From Aquatica leii (taxonomy: Eukaryota; Arthropoda; Insecta; Coleoptera; Lampyridae), in the NCBI GenBank assembly GCA_035610365.1, contig CM069433.1, positions 166,300,882 to 166,364,881 on the forward strand: a DNA stretch of 64,000 nucleotides. The letters run 5' to 3'. Position numbers and translations under genes: made by a program. Shown here piece after piece: positions 1 through 13,013 of this stretch (positions are counted from its first letter, which is position 1; every line of letters starts with the position of its first letter). Below the pieces are notes generated by a model, which saw only the letters and a list, made by a program, of their open reading frames with translations, made no database searches and had not been told where the DNA came from.

Positions 1-690
1 TTAAAATAAGTCAAACTAAAAACATGAACACATTGTCGAAGATGTTAGAAGACACGTAAATCGGCGTTATTTATTTTTGAGATGATGAAAACTCGAGATA
101 ACAAACTGTTGTGTGAAAAATAATCGTTGTCATATGAAGAATACAATTGTAATTTGTCTGCCGTTGTGTATTCAGAAGTCCAACTGATGTTAAAACTGCT
201 AATACAAATCATGAAAACGAGTTAGCATCAAAAAAGAAAACACGCACACAAAAACTTAATCTAACTGTAGAAATTATGAATATAACAAAACCGTTGTAAA
301 TAAACCAGAAAAATTAATGATACATGACAAACGAATACAGAAGAAGTTAGAATTGTTAAAGTCCTCGACCATGAAATATGCCTTTTTAAATACATGTCAG
401 TCTTAAACAATTTAAAAATGTTTACATGACTAAAAATATGTATTTTATGAGATAACTTCTAAAAGATAATTAACTGGTTGTGTCAACTAAGTAAAAGTAC
501 CAATTAGCAGAAGACTTCATTATTTTTTATTCTTATTAGGTTATTTTACATACAAACACAGTAAATGTTTACTTTAAATTTGTGTTTTGAACAAAATATG
601 TTCATTATTTTACCAATTATTTATGATTAAGAAACATTTTCTGGACACGATTTGAAATATTCTAAAAATTAGCAAAACAAATTATTTTCC
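1..690. other. A+T-rich stretch with no recognised gene
   Basis: No open frame resembles a known protein and no repeat boundary is visible. The stretch ends at the TA preceding the mariner-like terminal sequence. Confidence 0.6.
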
Positions 691-695
691 ATATA

Positions 696-2571
696 CAGGG
701 TGTCCCACTAAAACGTACTTCATCGATAGCTCCCTTATTAATAAAAACATCAGAACATCTTAAAATCAGTGTTATCAAATCAAATTCTCTATCTCCTAAA
801 ATTATTTTCAGTTATACAAAGTGTCCCATATCTGCTGGGCCGAAACTAACTTCATTTTTTTAAATGAAATAATGAAATTTTTATTGCATTATTGGATTTC
901 TCAGTAAAGTAAAAAGAAACGTCAGTTTAATAAATTTCCTTTATACTTAAAACCGTTGGTTTTCGAGATAATCCGAAAAAACTGCTTTTGCAGTGTCTTA
1001 CTTCATTTTGACTATTTCGTGAATGATCGCACTTAGAGCAATGCGGTTTAGACCATTTGATTTGAGAAGAAACGAACTATGATTGTAATTTTTTACACAA
1101 AACCTTCCGTTAAAAAATCATTAAAATTTTTAACTGTCAAGAATTTTTTTTTTAAATGGAACTAAGTATTGTTTTGCCTATGAAAGGCAAAATTTAATGT
1201 CCTTTTGCTTGATATAATATTGAAAGATTCTGTAAATTTCTGTGAATGCGCTATAATCTTGCTTGGATAACGATTTGATTGTTTCAAAGTCGCGAAGATG
1301 GCAGTGAGTGATTTGACAGCCGTAGCTGACTTTTGTTTTGCAAAAATACCTTCTGTTTTTGTTAAGTAATAAGTTGATTTCTCTGGTGTTCCTTTGCATT
1401 GTGTCTGTTGTTTTATTCTTGTAGTTTTATTGTTATTCTTTGTTCGTTTTCGATTTCTTGCTGATTTTTTATCTCGTTCTTGTTGTTGTGTTGTTTAAGA
1501 TTGATTTGAGTTTAATCAAAATGCTAGACATGGTCTTTATTCTTGGAGAGTTTAATAGAAATCCCCTGTTGGCATCGCGAAATTACTCCCAGTGTTTCCC
1601 ACAAATATAAGCTCTTGGACGAAACAGTTTTGAAAAAGTATTAAAAAGGTTTCTCGCCAATGGCTCCGTGAATCCCTTACCGAGGAACAGAAGAAATTTG
1701 GTTCGCATAGCAAAAAATTGATTCCGGGTCTTCTGTGTTCAAGAAAATAAGAATATTAGCATAAAGAAGCTTGCCAGAGAAACTGAAATTAGCAAGGCAA
1801 CAATGCAAAGAATCTTAAAGCAACACAAATACCATCCATAGCACATTCAGTTACATCAAGAATTACTGCCCAGGGATTTTGGGTCGCGGACGACGTTTGC
1901 AGAATGGGCCACTAACAAATTTAACAAAGAAGAGGATTTTTTACAACGTCCTGTTTTCTGATGAATCGACTTTTCACCAAAATGGGTTAGTTAATTGACA
2001 CAATTTTCATTATTATGATACTGATATAACCCTCGTATTTCTCGTACAACTTCCCAATACCGTTGGTCACTTAACGTATGGGCGAAATTTTGGGGGATCG
2101 AGTAATCGGACCGTACTTTTTCGATGAGACCCTGAATGGAAGAATGTACTTACACTTTCTACAAACCCAGCTTCGCGAATTATTAGAAGATGTCTCCTTT
2201 GCAGTAAGGCAGAATATGTGGCTACAACACAACGGAGCACCGTGTCATGCTACTCGAGAAATCAGGAATTTCTCAAACGGACATTTCAAGGATCGCTGGA
2301 TCGTAAGAGGAGGGGCAATTCATTGGTCAGCAAGATCGCCTGTTTGTACAACATGAGATTTCTTTCTTTGGGGCTACATAAAACATAAAATCTATGCGTA
2401 TCAACTTACTATAGCAGAGGATATGCGACACAGAATTACAGCTGCTTTTAGAGGTATTAAACCAAATATTTTGAACAATGACGACAACAACTTTAAAAAT
2501 TAAAATTTTGTACAAAGTGTTGATAACAAATCCTAAAAGCTTATAATTTTTTTTAATGAAACACATTGTAT
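696..2571 (+). mobile_element. Decayed mariner/IS630-like DNA transposon
   Basis: The left end reads CAGGGTGTCCCACTAAAACG directly after TATA, the form expected for a mariner-type terminus inserted at TA. The right end is inferred at the degenerate inverted motif AACACATTGTATA. Between them lie a long subterminal non-coding region (about 700-1500) and a broken transposase. The left subterminal region recurs in inverse orientation at 38,380-38,705, which confirms that it belongs to a dispersed family. The TIRs are no longer well matched, so the element cannot be mobile. Confidence 0.75.
1521..2506 (+). pseudogene. Mariner/IS630-superfamily transposase pseudogene
   Basis: The transposase would bind the element's ends and cut DNA with a DDE/D triad. 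Reading across frames, an N-terminal helix-turn-helix region is suggested by RNPLLASRNYSQ. The first catalytic motif FSDES follows (Asp codon at 1960). The longest open stretch (2078-2356, 92 aa) has GDRVIGPYFFDETLNGRMY and WLQHNGAPCHATREIRNF. The third-motif region is ARSPVCTT followed by a stop and DFFLWGYIKHK. In functional relatives the second motif is QHDGAP; here the catalytic Asp is Asn. The third-motif SPDL has become SPVC. Several frame breaks lie upstream. This is a clear pseudogene of the family that insect annotations often label Tc3- or SETMAR-like. Confidence 0.8.
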
Positions 2572-2574
2572 ACA

Positions 2575-4950
2575 AATTTATGGATTAATCCAAAATTTCT
2601 TTTTATCTACAGCACATAATTGCTGAACAGTTTTGATATAGTCTCTACTATTTAGAATTGACTGATTTTTGAAATTGAATGTAACTAATGCGTAATGCGA
2701 TATTCAGGTTCTTTCCAGATTCGAAGACATTTGAAACGAGCCAGAGTTTTCCTTTTAATTTATTTTAAAGGTTTTATGCAGAAGTAATGCAACAATACTA
2801 TTAGTTAGCAAGTGTTACACGCAGTTCTCTGTGTGCAAATTTAGTTACGATTTAAAAGTCTCAATTTACAGATTAATCAAATAATACATTCTAATTGTTG
2901 AAAAGTGTAATTAAAATACAAAAATTTAACATTTGGATCGTCTGTAAGTTTTAAAAGTTGATATAAACAATACAGAGTCGATTAGGCAATACTACACAAT
3001 AACACTCAAATAACAAAGTTCTCGCAAAAAAATATCTTTATAACACCATTTGCTCGGGTATCTATTAGACATCATTTTGGTCACTTTTTTCATACAAAAT
3101 TTGTGTCGACATTTCCGCATGAAATGGGTATCTATAAACTATCACTATCATTTTTGAGGCATCAAAATGATACCATCTATAAGAAAGATGAATGTCACTT
3201 CGATGCCAAAATCATACCACATAACATGATTATTTCATCAATCTTTTATCAAATTTGTATTAATTAAATTATATGCTCCCATGTTGGTTAATTAAAATAT
3301 GCACAGTATAAATATTCATTATATTCTTGAACTTTACTATATTTAGTGAAGAACACTGTAACTACGAATTACATATTGGAATATAATATTTTATACTTTT
3401 ATATGGTAGTAGACATCGTTTTAACAAGCTATTAAAGTAATAAAAAAACTGAAGTTATACCACGTTATACTTCATGTTTACACTATACAGAATCGGACAA
3501 AAACGGACATTATTGGTAAGGTTTTAGTGCGTAGGCGTATCGTTGTCATACATTAGACCGTTGTTAGACCTTGTACTTCATTAGGAAAATTGTGCTGATT
3601 AGTTTATAATACCGCTAAAACAAAATGAAATGATCTCTATTTACATTTAATAATAATAATATTATTCCACGACGTCGAATTATTATTTAATTATTTCATT
3701 ATTATTATTTCTAAAATAATTTATCTTTATTTGCAATTTTTTTTACGTAAAATACACAATAGATTAAATGGTTAACTACACATATTTGATTCCTATTCTA
3801 GTAGTAAATAAATTGCCTCTTCAAATTAATAATTGCCGAAAAAATATTAGGCAACGTTTGCAAAATAACCAATATGAAAAAGTATGTATAACGCTTTCAT
3901 GAATTTTGTATGAACTAAATTGATGCTTTGAGAGTTTAAATTTTTGCGTTGAATTTATAACAGAATGATGCATTGACAACGATAGCAGCGTATACAAACC
4001 ACCAAGGTATCTATTAGCTATGAAAATCGTACCAATAATTTTGTATCAAAATATTTACATTAAAGTGACACTCGGATGTCAATAAACTTATAGCAATGCT
4101 GATTGGGTAGTATATCCAATACTAACCTTAAAAAACAGAACAAATATATGCAAAGCAATACTATTCTTTTTACCTGCAACGCTAAATAAACTAAAACTAA
4201 TCACAAAATATTATAAGACAAAGAAATGAAGAAAAATCTTTTGGCGTACAAAAAGACTAACCACTAGAGGAATTAAAAAAAAAAACGATTAACATTACGT
4301 TGTACAATAGTAATAACAGGCAAAGCAAGAAAGTCAAATGCATCTGAAATAAAGAATAAAAGAAAACTATTGCCAAACTCAGAAATGAAAAAAGTAATCT
4401 GCTACTATAAAAAATTCAATCTTCAAAGAAAATTATGTGACAAGAAAAGCATACCGCTAGTCCCAAACATAGAAAATTTTTGGTAAGTGGTATTGAACAC
4501 AAATTAAATAAACTAAAAGACTAAAAATATGGACTTATCTTCTGTCATAATAAGCATAAAAAAATTGCCTCCAGTGTCTTAAATATTGCAACTTTTACTG
4601 TGTGCGTTTTTACGTTTCCTACCATGAACGCTACTAAAAAATGTAAGACGCGCACAGTTATCTTTTTTCAGTATTCTCAACTATGAAAATACATACAGTT
4701 TAAAATTTTATTTATTAGTAAGAATAGTATTGAACTACATAAATTCAAAATTGAAATATTTTGTATATTACGTCTAAACACGTAAATATTAATAAATAAA
4801 AGATATGAATAAATTCCAAATATAATTTTTGCAGTGTAATAAAAAAATTATAAAAATTAAAAGTAAGTAGAAAATTTAAAATAAATAATATAGGTGGCTG
4901 GTGCCAGAACAATGATTTGACTGACTACTGCTAAGATAAATGTTGCTTAT
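2575..4950. other. A+T-rich stretch without genes; weak GGTATCTATTAG repeats
   Basis: No coding frame is recognised. The motif GGTATCTATTAG occurs near 3057 and near 4003, and related GATACC-type motifs lie near 3170. Clear element boundaries were not found. This may be an old A+T-rich non-autonomous repeat. Confidence 0.4.
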
Positions 4951-5458
4951 GCTAAGTGGTGAAAGAAAGAACTGCAATGTCAAATTGTAGTAGGCAGTGA
5001 TTTACTATTGCTGGTTTAATAAAGCTGTGAAATATGTAAAATAACTGACCAGGTAGAAGTTTTGATTAAAGAATTAATACTAAATTTACACAAAAATCAT
5101 GATGTCAATCCTTGCATGGTATGTAGCAGTTGATACATAAAATTAAAGAATCGCAACTTGACCATAATGTTTTATTACGAAAATCTAAAATAAAGCTCAA
5201 GCATAATGTGATTTGCCAAGTGGCACGTTTTCGGCCTTCTTCCAAGACTAAAGGTATGTGCACTATCCAAAAGTTACCTGTTGGTAAACCAAGTTAAGCA
5301 ATTGTAAAATTATACACCCTAAAAATATGTTTTGCTTGTAATACTAAAATTCAAAGAGAAAAAAAAACTTTTGTGCAGTTTTAATTAAAAAATTACCAAC
5401 GTTATGGAATTTGCTGAAAGTTGTCAACAACAAATTGCAAGTCGCATAACATTCCGCC

Positions 5459-5739
5459 CAGGCGCGGCTTCAGAGGGGGAGCCGGAGGGGCCATGGCTCC
5501 CCCGACATTAAAAATAATACCGAAGTTTATCTCACTTTGTATGCAATACATTCGCTTTTTTTATAGTTGTATAATTTATGATGCTTTATCGCTTGCTGCA
5601 TAACGAAGTGTTATTCAATTTTATATTAGCGCCATAGCCATATTCAATACATTATTATTTAAAAATGTGATGAGCACCCCCCCTCCCCGCTTTAAACTGA
5701 TGGAGCCCCCATCGAAATAAACTGCTGGAGCCGCGCCTG
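5459..5739. mobile_element. hAT-type MITE with 8-bp target-site duplication
   Basis: The element is 281 bp long. Its left end is CAGGCGCGGCTTCAG and its right end CTGGAGCCGCGCCTG, inverted repeats of 15 bp with one mismatch. It is flanked by perfect 8-bp direct repeats ATTCCGCC at 5451-5458 and 5740-5747. An 8-bp duplication and a CAGG-type terminus with a GGCGCGGCTCCAG core are hallmarks of hAT elements. The 60-aa open frame across it is not a transposase, so the element is non-autonomous and depends on a hAT transposase elsewhere. The ends are G+C-rich in sharp contrast to the surroundings. Confidence 0.9.
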
Positions 5740-6378
5740 ATTCCGCCAAGAACCAGCTGAGGGACGTAATTCAATTTCTTTAAATAAGAGGAAAGTTTTC
5801 CAAATTAAATAGAAAGGAAACGGAAGATAGAAGAACCTAAATCACCTCGAATTAATACTGACGGTTGGACTGCAATCTGTGACTGAAAGCAGTTAAAAAA
5901 ATAAGATGCCATTTGCGCAACGCCAGAAAAAATGTCATAGAACCTAAAGCTGTTTTTAAGTTGAATAGAATAAGCCATTCATTGGACAATTTCTTTTCTT
6001 ACTCACTCTGTAATGCTAAAAGAAAAAAAATGTGATTGGACGTATTATTACAGTTGTGTACTGTGTTAACTTGACTGGATTAATAGCTCATCTTCTAATT
6101 AAGCAAAATTTAGCAGAAGAATTTCATGTAAAATTTGAGATTGACAATTAAGACGTTTTTTAAGGATTTGTTTAATAGTACTGCCTTATGATGACACAGA
6201 ATCTTTTGTAAAGCATAAAAGCTCTGGAAAAAAAAGGTTATTATTATTGTTTTGGCTCCTAGATTGAATTTTCTAGCAATATTCAATCGCTAATAGAATT
6301 AGTAGACTTGCATTTGATATACGGAATTTGTACCTACACCTTTGAGGCTGATTTAAAAAAAACAAGAATTGTGTCAAT

Positions 6379-6746
6379 ATACCCCTAGTTATTGGCGATG
6401 AAAAAATACCTCTATTACACTATATACCACCACCTGAGTTACACCTGCTGAGAGATGCGGTACAACACATTTTTGGCTATTTAAAATTAAAAAAAGTTAA
6501 GATTTTAATTATAAAAGTCATATTCAAGAATTTGCAGATGAATTGGAGAAAACGAACGGTCGCTACACGTCCAAAATTCATGCTGTGGTTAATCATATTG
6601 TTGATTTTATTGAAATAACACACACCAGTTTGGGATTTCATTTAGAGCATCTGAACAGTTTCTCCATTCTTACAAACTACATTCCCAAAATTTTATTGGA
6701 AGTCCAAATTGGACAACGTTTAATTTTTGCGTTCCTTTTGATTTGA
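6379..6746 (+). pseudogene. Fragment of an arthropod transposon-associated protein (PPPELHLL type)
   Basis: The frame at 6379 reads PLVIGDEKIPLLHYIPPPELHLL, shown here only in part, and continues RDAVQHIFGYLK. A second frame from 6543 continues ADELEKTNGRYTSKIHAVV, ending in a segment with LGFHLEHLNSFSIL. From memory, PPPELHLL followed by a KIH...LGF...E segment recurs in multicopy uncharacterised proteins of insects and cnidarians, thought to be transposon-encoded. The exact superfamily is not assigned. The two parts are in different frames. Upstream coding traces may extend toward 5100, where the hAT MITE has inserted. It is not functional. Confidence 0.5.
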
Positions 6747-6749
6747 TAA

Positions 6750-8550
6750 AATATTTATCCTTTTCTTGTGTTTTTACTTCATAAATTAATGTGTTTTCAT
6801 CTCTGTTACTATCATTGAGATGAGAATAGAATGAAGAAATGGTTATCTACAAATCACTAAAGAATTTCTGCGATGGAAGTGAGACATCTTAAGTTACCAC
6901 TTTATGAGTCATTCTTATCGTGGTTACGGTAGTGCTTCATTCTTTGGTAGTGCTAAGTTTTTGGCAACTGCGCGTTTTAAAAAGCAGGTGATTTACTCAA
7001 ATCAAGAAAAAACATCAATAAACATTGTAATATAGTGTGTATTATTTTATTATTAATCTTTTCTTATAGTTATATTATCATTATGGGAATTGTGGCTTCC
7101 CTATAAGTAGGTAAATTTTCTTTTGTGTTTATTGTTGAAAATTTCTTGATTCTATAATGTCTTTGTTTAATTCCTTTTATGCTTTACTTTAGATATTAAT
7201 ATAAACATAATGAACAAATCGGCTAAAAACTCCGAACAGAAATCACCTAAAATTTTATTTGAATATATAAAACTAAAGACAAAAAAGATCTGTGAAACAC
7301 GAGGTGTAAACAAAGGCATAAAATTAAAAGTTATGTTATTTACGATTTGTAAAAAAATTTCTCGTGCAATTTTCAACCTCTTATTAACTGCCGATCAGGA
7401 GATTTTGTTGGAAAGTTCAGCCACATGAAAATTGCTTTGATAGTAGGGCTTACTATTTTCATAAATTGTAGAATCATTACAATGAAATCCTTATTAAAAA
7501 TAGACAGATGTGAAATTTTTGATGAGACTGAGCCTCAACTTAAATTATCTCGTTTTCCTGTACTTTCATCACTTTTCTTCTGCAGAATCTGTGGCAACCC
7601 CTCCTAAGTTGTTTAAAAGAAAAGTTTTAAAACAAAGTAATAAACTGTAGCTTACTGAAAGAAGTAACATTATTTAAACAAAGTTAAAAAAATGTGAAGC
7701 AAATAAAAAATTACAATAAATTATGTTTTATCCATTTTGCATATTAAAAACTGTTGCAATTAATGCATTAGGAATGGCATAATTTTCATTATTATTGTTA
7801 TTTCGTTTATAGATTATCGTGACTTCAGTCAAGGAAGTATATTACATCGCTAATTGTGAAATTTTATATACAAAATAGGTTTGTTTAGCATTTATTTTTT
7901 ATAAAAAAAATCAAGTTGCTTAACCTCACAAACACTGACAACCTGTGATAACCGGGTGCGAATTATCCTTCATATTAGATTACCATCGCGGTCAACTGTA
8001 TTTCACTGAAGTCCTCCCTCTTTTTTATTCTTATCTCAATGGTTCCTATAATTCTCATAAGTTGCTTGGACGCCCATAGACGATTTATATTTAAAATTTA
8101 TTTCAACAAGGGCTTTTTTCCAGTCAGTAAAAAGTGATTTGTAAAAACAACAAATGACGTTATTTTGCGCGTTTTTTATAGCATCCCTTGGAGTGGTAGT
8201 GTTTGCGCCGTCCAAGTGCAAATTAGATGTGTTATTTTGCGTATTCGTTTATGTTGTGGTAGTAGGTTTCTCAATAGGCACCAAAGCAAGAAAGAAAGTG
8301 TAGAGGAAATTATGAAAACGTTTGATTCTAAATCAGAATAATTAACTTCGACTAATCCAAAGTTATTATAAGAACGATAATTAAAAAAGATGTAGATATT
8401 ACTGTAAACAATTAAATTAAAAGCAACTTGCACATCTTATATTGTAAACGGAACGTATCCCAAAATAAGAAAAGAGCAAAAGGATTGGGTTTGTCCGCAC
8501 AACGCCAAAAATAAGAACAGAAAAACAAGCGCAGTTAGGAAAAGGAATAG
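6750..8550. other. A+T-rich stretch, no recognised gene
   Basis: Short open frames occur at 7210-7428 (plus), 7425-7607 (plus) and 8036-8433 (minus). None has a motif that I recognise. They may include unidentified transposon debris, but nothing supports a gene call. Confidence 0.4.
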
Positions 8551-8559
8551 CAGAATAGT

Positions 8560-9070
8560 TTCCTGAGCTTCCTGGCAATAGTCTACACCTATCTAAGAAT
8601 AAACACGTCTACAAAGATCAATTTTTCAAATAGTTTTGTGAAGGAAAAACTTCCAGCAAAGCCATAATTTTTCATAAATTTACTGTAATGGCTACCACTT
8701 CAAATAATAAAATATGTGAAGTTCTTTCCAATGCTCAAGTAAATCCCATGGAACGCTCAGTTTATCATTTGTATGAACAATGGAAGTACGTATTCCTGTT
8801 CAAATGTGCGGCAAACTTAGTAATTTCTTTATATTCGTGGTACAATATACAGTCCGCTGCTTTACCATTTGGTTCACTTTCTGAAGAAGCACAGGAAAGC
8901 TGAAATAAGGAGTATAAACAATACAGATTACACCATTCCAGAAAGCATTCTCTGGTGTACAGAAATGAAGATCTTTTTCTGATGATTCTTTTATCATCAG
9001 ACCTGTCATTACTCGTCTAAAGCCTAAACCGGATTTTTTTCCTAAGTAAAGAAGCTCTCGAATTGTGGCT
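8560..9070 (+). pseudogene. C-terminal remnant of an insect transposon-associated ORF (LSEEAQES type)
   Basis: The best segment begins at 8688 (71 aa) and contains YSWYNIQSAALPFGSLSEEA. After a stop the same frame continues NKEYKQYRLHHSRKHSLVYR and then NEDLFLMILLSSD. From memory, the combination of a YPWYNMP-like motif, LPIGQLSEEAQE, YRLHHSRK and a terminal SSDP...LR recurs in multicopy insect ORFs with transposon-like distribution. Several in-frame stops show that it is decayed. The N-terminal portion is too eroded to follow above about 8560. The transposon superfamily is not assigned. Confidence 0.45.
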
Positions 9071-9074
9071 CTAA

Positions 9075-12000
9075 AATTGGATATATTTATATTCTTAGCT
9101 AAATTGTTGGTTATTTTAGTTATGTTTTTTTGTCCTGCTCGAAATATGTCTATTTATATAGCTCCTTAGCGCATAATAGTATTTTCAGTTAATGATTTCT
9201 AATTCTTTTTGTTTATTGAATATATATTGTTTTAAAATTGTTTTTATTTTTCTAATTTGCCTGTTGACAGATATTTTTGTAAATCATTCATTTGGAATCA
9301 CTGTGCCACGACTCGACTCGATTATGATAAATGTCAAAAGAAAAAATTATAGCTTTGTAAAATCTATTAAAAAAGATAGTCAAAAATATCTAGATGTGAT
9401 ATCGGCAATTACTTATAGATAAGAATGTTTACAATAAATTCCATTTATTCTTGAAAAAACAATAATGGCTTAAATAGTTTAGTCAATATAATAGTTTGTA
9501 GAAGTATTGAAACTACACTGATGTGCACAATTCATTTTACTTTCCTACAGTTCGGCATGATTCTTTCTCATATATAATTTTTTTTTAAGTAAGTTTCTGG
9601 GTTTTTAATGATTCTACCTAAGACCATACTTGTATAATTTTAAAAACTTTAATTTATTTCCTTATTTTGCAATGTGTCTTTTTTTGTTAAACCAGTTTGT
9701 ATCCATGCGTTTTTCCATTTGTTTCAGGTCGCTTTTTTTTGTTTGCTAATTTTTTATTTGCTGTTGCAAAAACTTACGTTAACATTGGGTGAATCTACTT
9801 AACACTAGCTAGTACTTTTGTGTTAGTATTTTTTGTATGATATAACGCTTCAATAGTATAGCTAAAAGTTTGCATTTTGTTAATGATCTGCACCTGCTCT
9901 TGATCCCTCATTTCGTACCTTTGTTTTAGGCATTTTCTAAATAGCTACTTCATAATGTAAATTCATTATTGAAGTAACTCGTTAATGACTATTCTCTATT
10001 AGTTGATTAAAGAAAGTTTATCAAATTTTAAATTTGCGTTGCAATAATAACATAATTTATATATAATTTAGTAGAAAAACGTATTTGCTTTTGTAATCAA
10101 AAAATAGTAAATAGTTAATTAATAAAATAATAACTGTAATTCTAAATTACTAGTACTACTTTTCATTTTGAGTTTTAATTTCTTACTATTATTTTCTTGT
10201 CATTTTAAAAAAGACTAATAGAACGTATCGACATATTGAACCTGGCATTTATTCAAAAAACATTTTACAGGCAATGCAGTAATCATTGATGTAATTACTG
10301 TTATACATCAATTGCAGTATTAGATTCCTTAATATTATACACGATTATGCTATATCTCTCAGACAACTTTGTTATTGCGGTTCTAAATTTAAAGAAACTA
10401 AATATAATTAAATGTGCTTCACTTTTTTTATTCATTGTCTACAAGTCATTCTAAACAATTTGTTGAAGTGACACTTACAAATATAACATTGTTTTAGAAC
10501 AATGCATTGCTCATAATTGAAAGAATAAATTCTAACGATTAATAAAATAATAACCACTTACACTTAAACTTGTAATTGTTCAACATTACGTAACGTCCTG
10601 CATCGATCAAATTACACAGACTGGTAATTGATTAATTAAAAGTCTGTAATCCGGTTTATAAAATTTAAACTGTCGTAAACTTGTTAAATTTCAGTGCTGT
10701 ATTATGATACAGGTATAATCGTGACTAAATAATAATCGATAATTATATAAAAGTATCTATTGCAAAGTCAAACATCACTAAATATTTAAAATAAACATGT
10801 AATAATATTATAATGATATCGTAAATGTTTGTAATAAAAAAATCCTTAGCTCTTCTAACAAAGTTTGACATTAAGAACTAGAATTTTTTCAGTCGTATTT
10901 TACGGTTACGAGCAGTTAGGATATACTCCCGTGGGACAAGTAAATTTTTTCCGATTTCTAGAGTACAAATTACGAAACTAGGAATAATGTTCTTAAATTT
11001 ATTATTTGCAAACGATGATAAATAATGATCATTTTAGTAATTTGATTAAACATTCGGTAATACCTTATTTATTATTCTTTCTTTGATTACTTAGTACTGA
11101 AATTTAATAGAAAAAAGAAGACATCTGTTTATTTGCTACTGTTTCTTTGTCAGTTCCAATTTCCAATCAAATTCTGTTAATCCGGCCTGTACAAATTTGT
11201 TTGTCCTAATTACTAATTGGGAATAGGTATTTATAATATTAGATTATAACCTATATATACTACATTCTTTTCTATAATTACATATATGTACATATGTAGT
11301 ACGTACTTTTTATTTTGTTAAATATCTATAAATTTTTCTATATCTACTATAACCGTATATATTATATATGTTAATACGTTGCAACTTTAACGTACCAAGT
11401 ATCATTTACTACACCTGTTTTTCATTTGTAGTTTTATCTCGATACAGTTGTTTAAAAATCTCATGAAAATAATTATGGTAGTGAACAGAGATCTTAGAGC
11501 TTTTTCAGTTTCTTGTGGCAAAAACCTTGTATGCGCAGTAAACCAAGTGGGCTGTCGTAAGATACTAACGAGCAACTTAAGCGGTTTAAAATCACTTGAT
11601 GGGGATATACAGTAGCGTAAATGTAGCTGCGTAATAGCCACGTCTATTTTACGTGGTTTTATAATTAGTTATATTGCATATCTAAATATTAATTATCTAC
11701 ATATTTTTAGTCTCAAGGGTTGTATAAAATTTTATGCAATTAAATTCGTTCGGGTGTTATACACAGATTTTGTATACAAGAAGGTAATTCGGCAGTAGAT
11801 ATAATACGCGAAAAAGAAAAATTAACTTTGTTATGATGACTGTAGTTGTCGTAGTTGTGAGTAACCTTTTTATGTATAACTATAATTAGTTAACGTTCTA
11901 ATTATTTTTATGGACGATGTAAATTTATTAAGTCCGTAGGGAGTTTGTAGATGTAGAATTTGAGTAGTCCGAATTTCCTAGTTGAAGCATACTGATCACC

Positions 12001-12475
12001 TGTTCGTTATTTAAATGTATTAAAAAAAGTGAAGTACCAACTACATCTTGGAAACTTTTTCAAATAAAACAATTGTTTTTTCTTAGCAGTAAGCACACGT
12101 TACACACTTAACCTCTGATTCTGTTCAATACAATGAACTAGTTTATTAGCACAAATGTTAGTAGTATAATAGTACCTAAATTTAACTTGGATATTGTACT
12201 TTTTAATATTAATAAACATTGATTGTGTGTCTGTATTTTTGGTAGTTTAATTTTCTTTTTTTGTATTTATCGGTGATTGTGAAACAGCATGTAAGAGGTT
12301 GCAGTTATCGCAAAATGTATCAGATATTGAAACCGATGCAGAGGTAAAAAACTTAAGATCTCGTCTTCGCCTACTAATCATATTATTTTTTAGTTTCGAA
12401 TGCTAGACTTTGTTTTGCTAAAAACAAAAAGCTAGAATGTATTTGACGACAGTGACGCATTGTACTCTATCCTTA
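9075..12475. other. Long A+T-rich stretch, no recognised gene
   Basis: I see only short, low-complexity open frames, for example 9192-9422 (plus) and 11402-11641 (minus), without family motifs. No terminal repeats were identified. Confidence 0.5.
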
Positions 12476-12523
12476 CCAACCCTTTAAACCGCAATGATTG
12501 CTAAAACAGAAATTTAAAGATAA

Positions 12524-12577
12524 ATTGAGACAGATACTGATACAAACAAGATTGAGACAGATACTGATACAAACAAG
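12524..12577 (+). repeat. Exact 27-bp tandem duplication in LINE ORF1
   Basis: Two identical adjacent 27-bp units begin ATTGAGACAGATACTGATAC. The length is nine codons, so the duplication does not shift the frame, which reads IETDTDTNK twice. The perfect identity suggests that it is much younger than the decayed ORF around it, or was present in the source element. Confidence 0.85.
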
Positions 12578-12585
12578 GAGCGCGA

Positions 12586-12920
12586 GTGGTAAATTGTGAA
12601 AATAAACTGAAAAAGAAAACTTCAAAAAGAGATAGAAGTGTTATAACAGAAACGAATATCAAAAGAGTGAAGACAATGGAAAAGTACTTGACGGCACAGT
12701 CCCTAAATCCCTTAAATAGATATAGGATAAATGTCTGCTATAAGTGCAAGAAGAAAGGGTACATAATGACAAATTTTCTGAAGTCAAGTGAATAACTTTA
12801 ACAACTGTTATACATGCAACAAAGAGGGCCATAAGGAGCAGTTTTTTGCTAGATATGCGAAAAAGTTGAACCGGGTAAAGGTAGCGGTCACGGCAAACTC
12901 ACAAAAAAATACCCGCTGTA
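12586..12920 (+). pseudogene. R1-like LINE ORF1 remnant with zinc knuckles
   Basis: The open part (12586-12795, 69 aa from a GTG, so the true start is unknown) ends with VCYKCKKKGYIMTNFLKSS, a decayed CX2CX4-type knuckle. Past the stop another knuckle-like segment, CYTCNKEGHKEQ, reads as CX2CX4H. ORF1 proteins of R1-group LINEs carry two or three such knuckles and bind the element's RNA. The N-terminal portion is Lys-rich. The ORF is broken between the knuckles. Confidence 0.55.
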
Positions 12921-13013
12921 CGGGAGATGTATAATAAAATTCTAAAATGGCTCTAGCAATGAAAAAAAAAACGCACACATAACAAAGATCTGAAGATAAT
13001 TCAAGCTAACCAA

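Noticed and set aside
5421-5603. 60-aa Gly-rich frame MSTTNCKSHNIPPRRGFRGG...
   Set aside because: It spans the left boundary of the hAT MITE, so the frame was created by the insertion.
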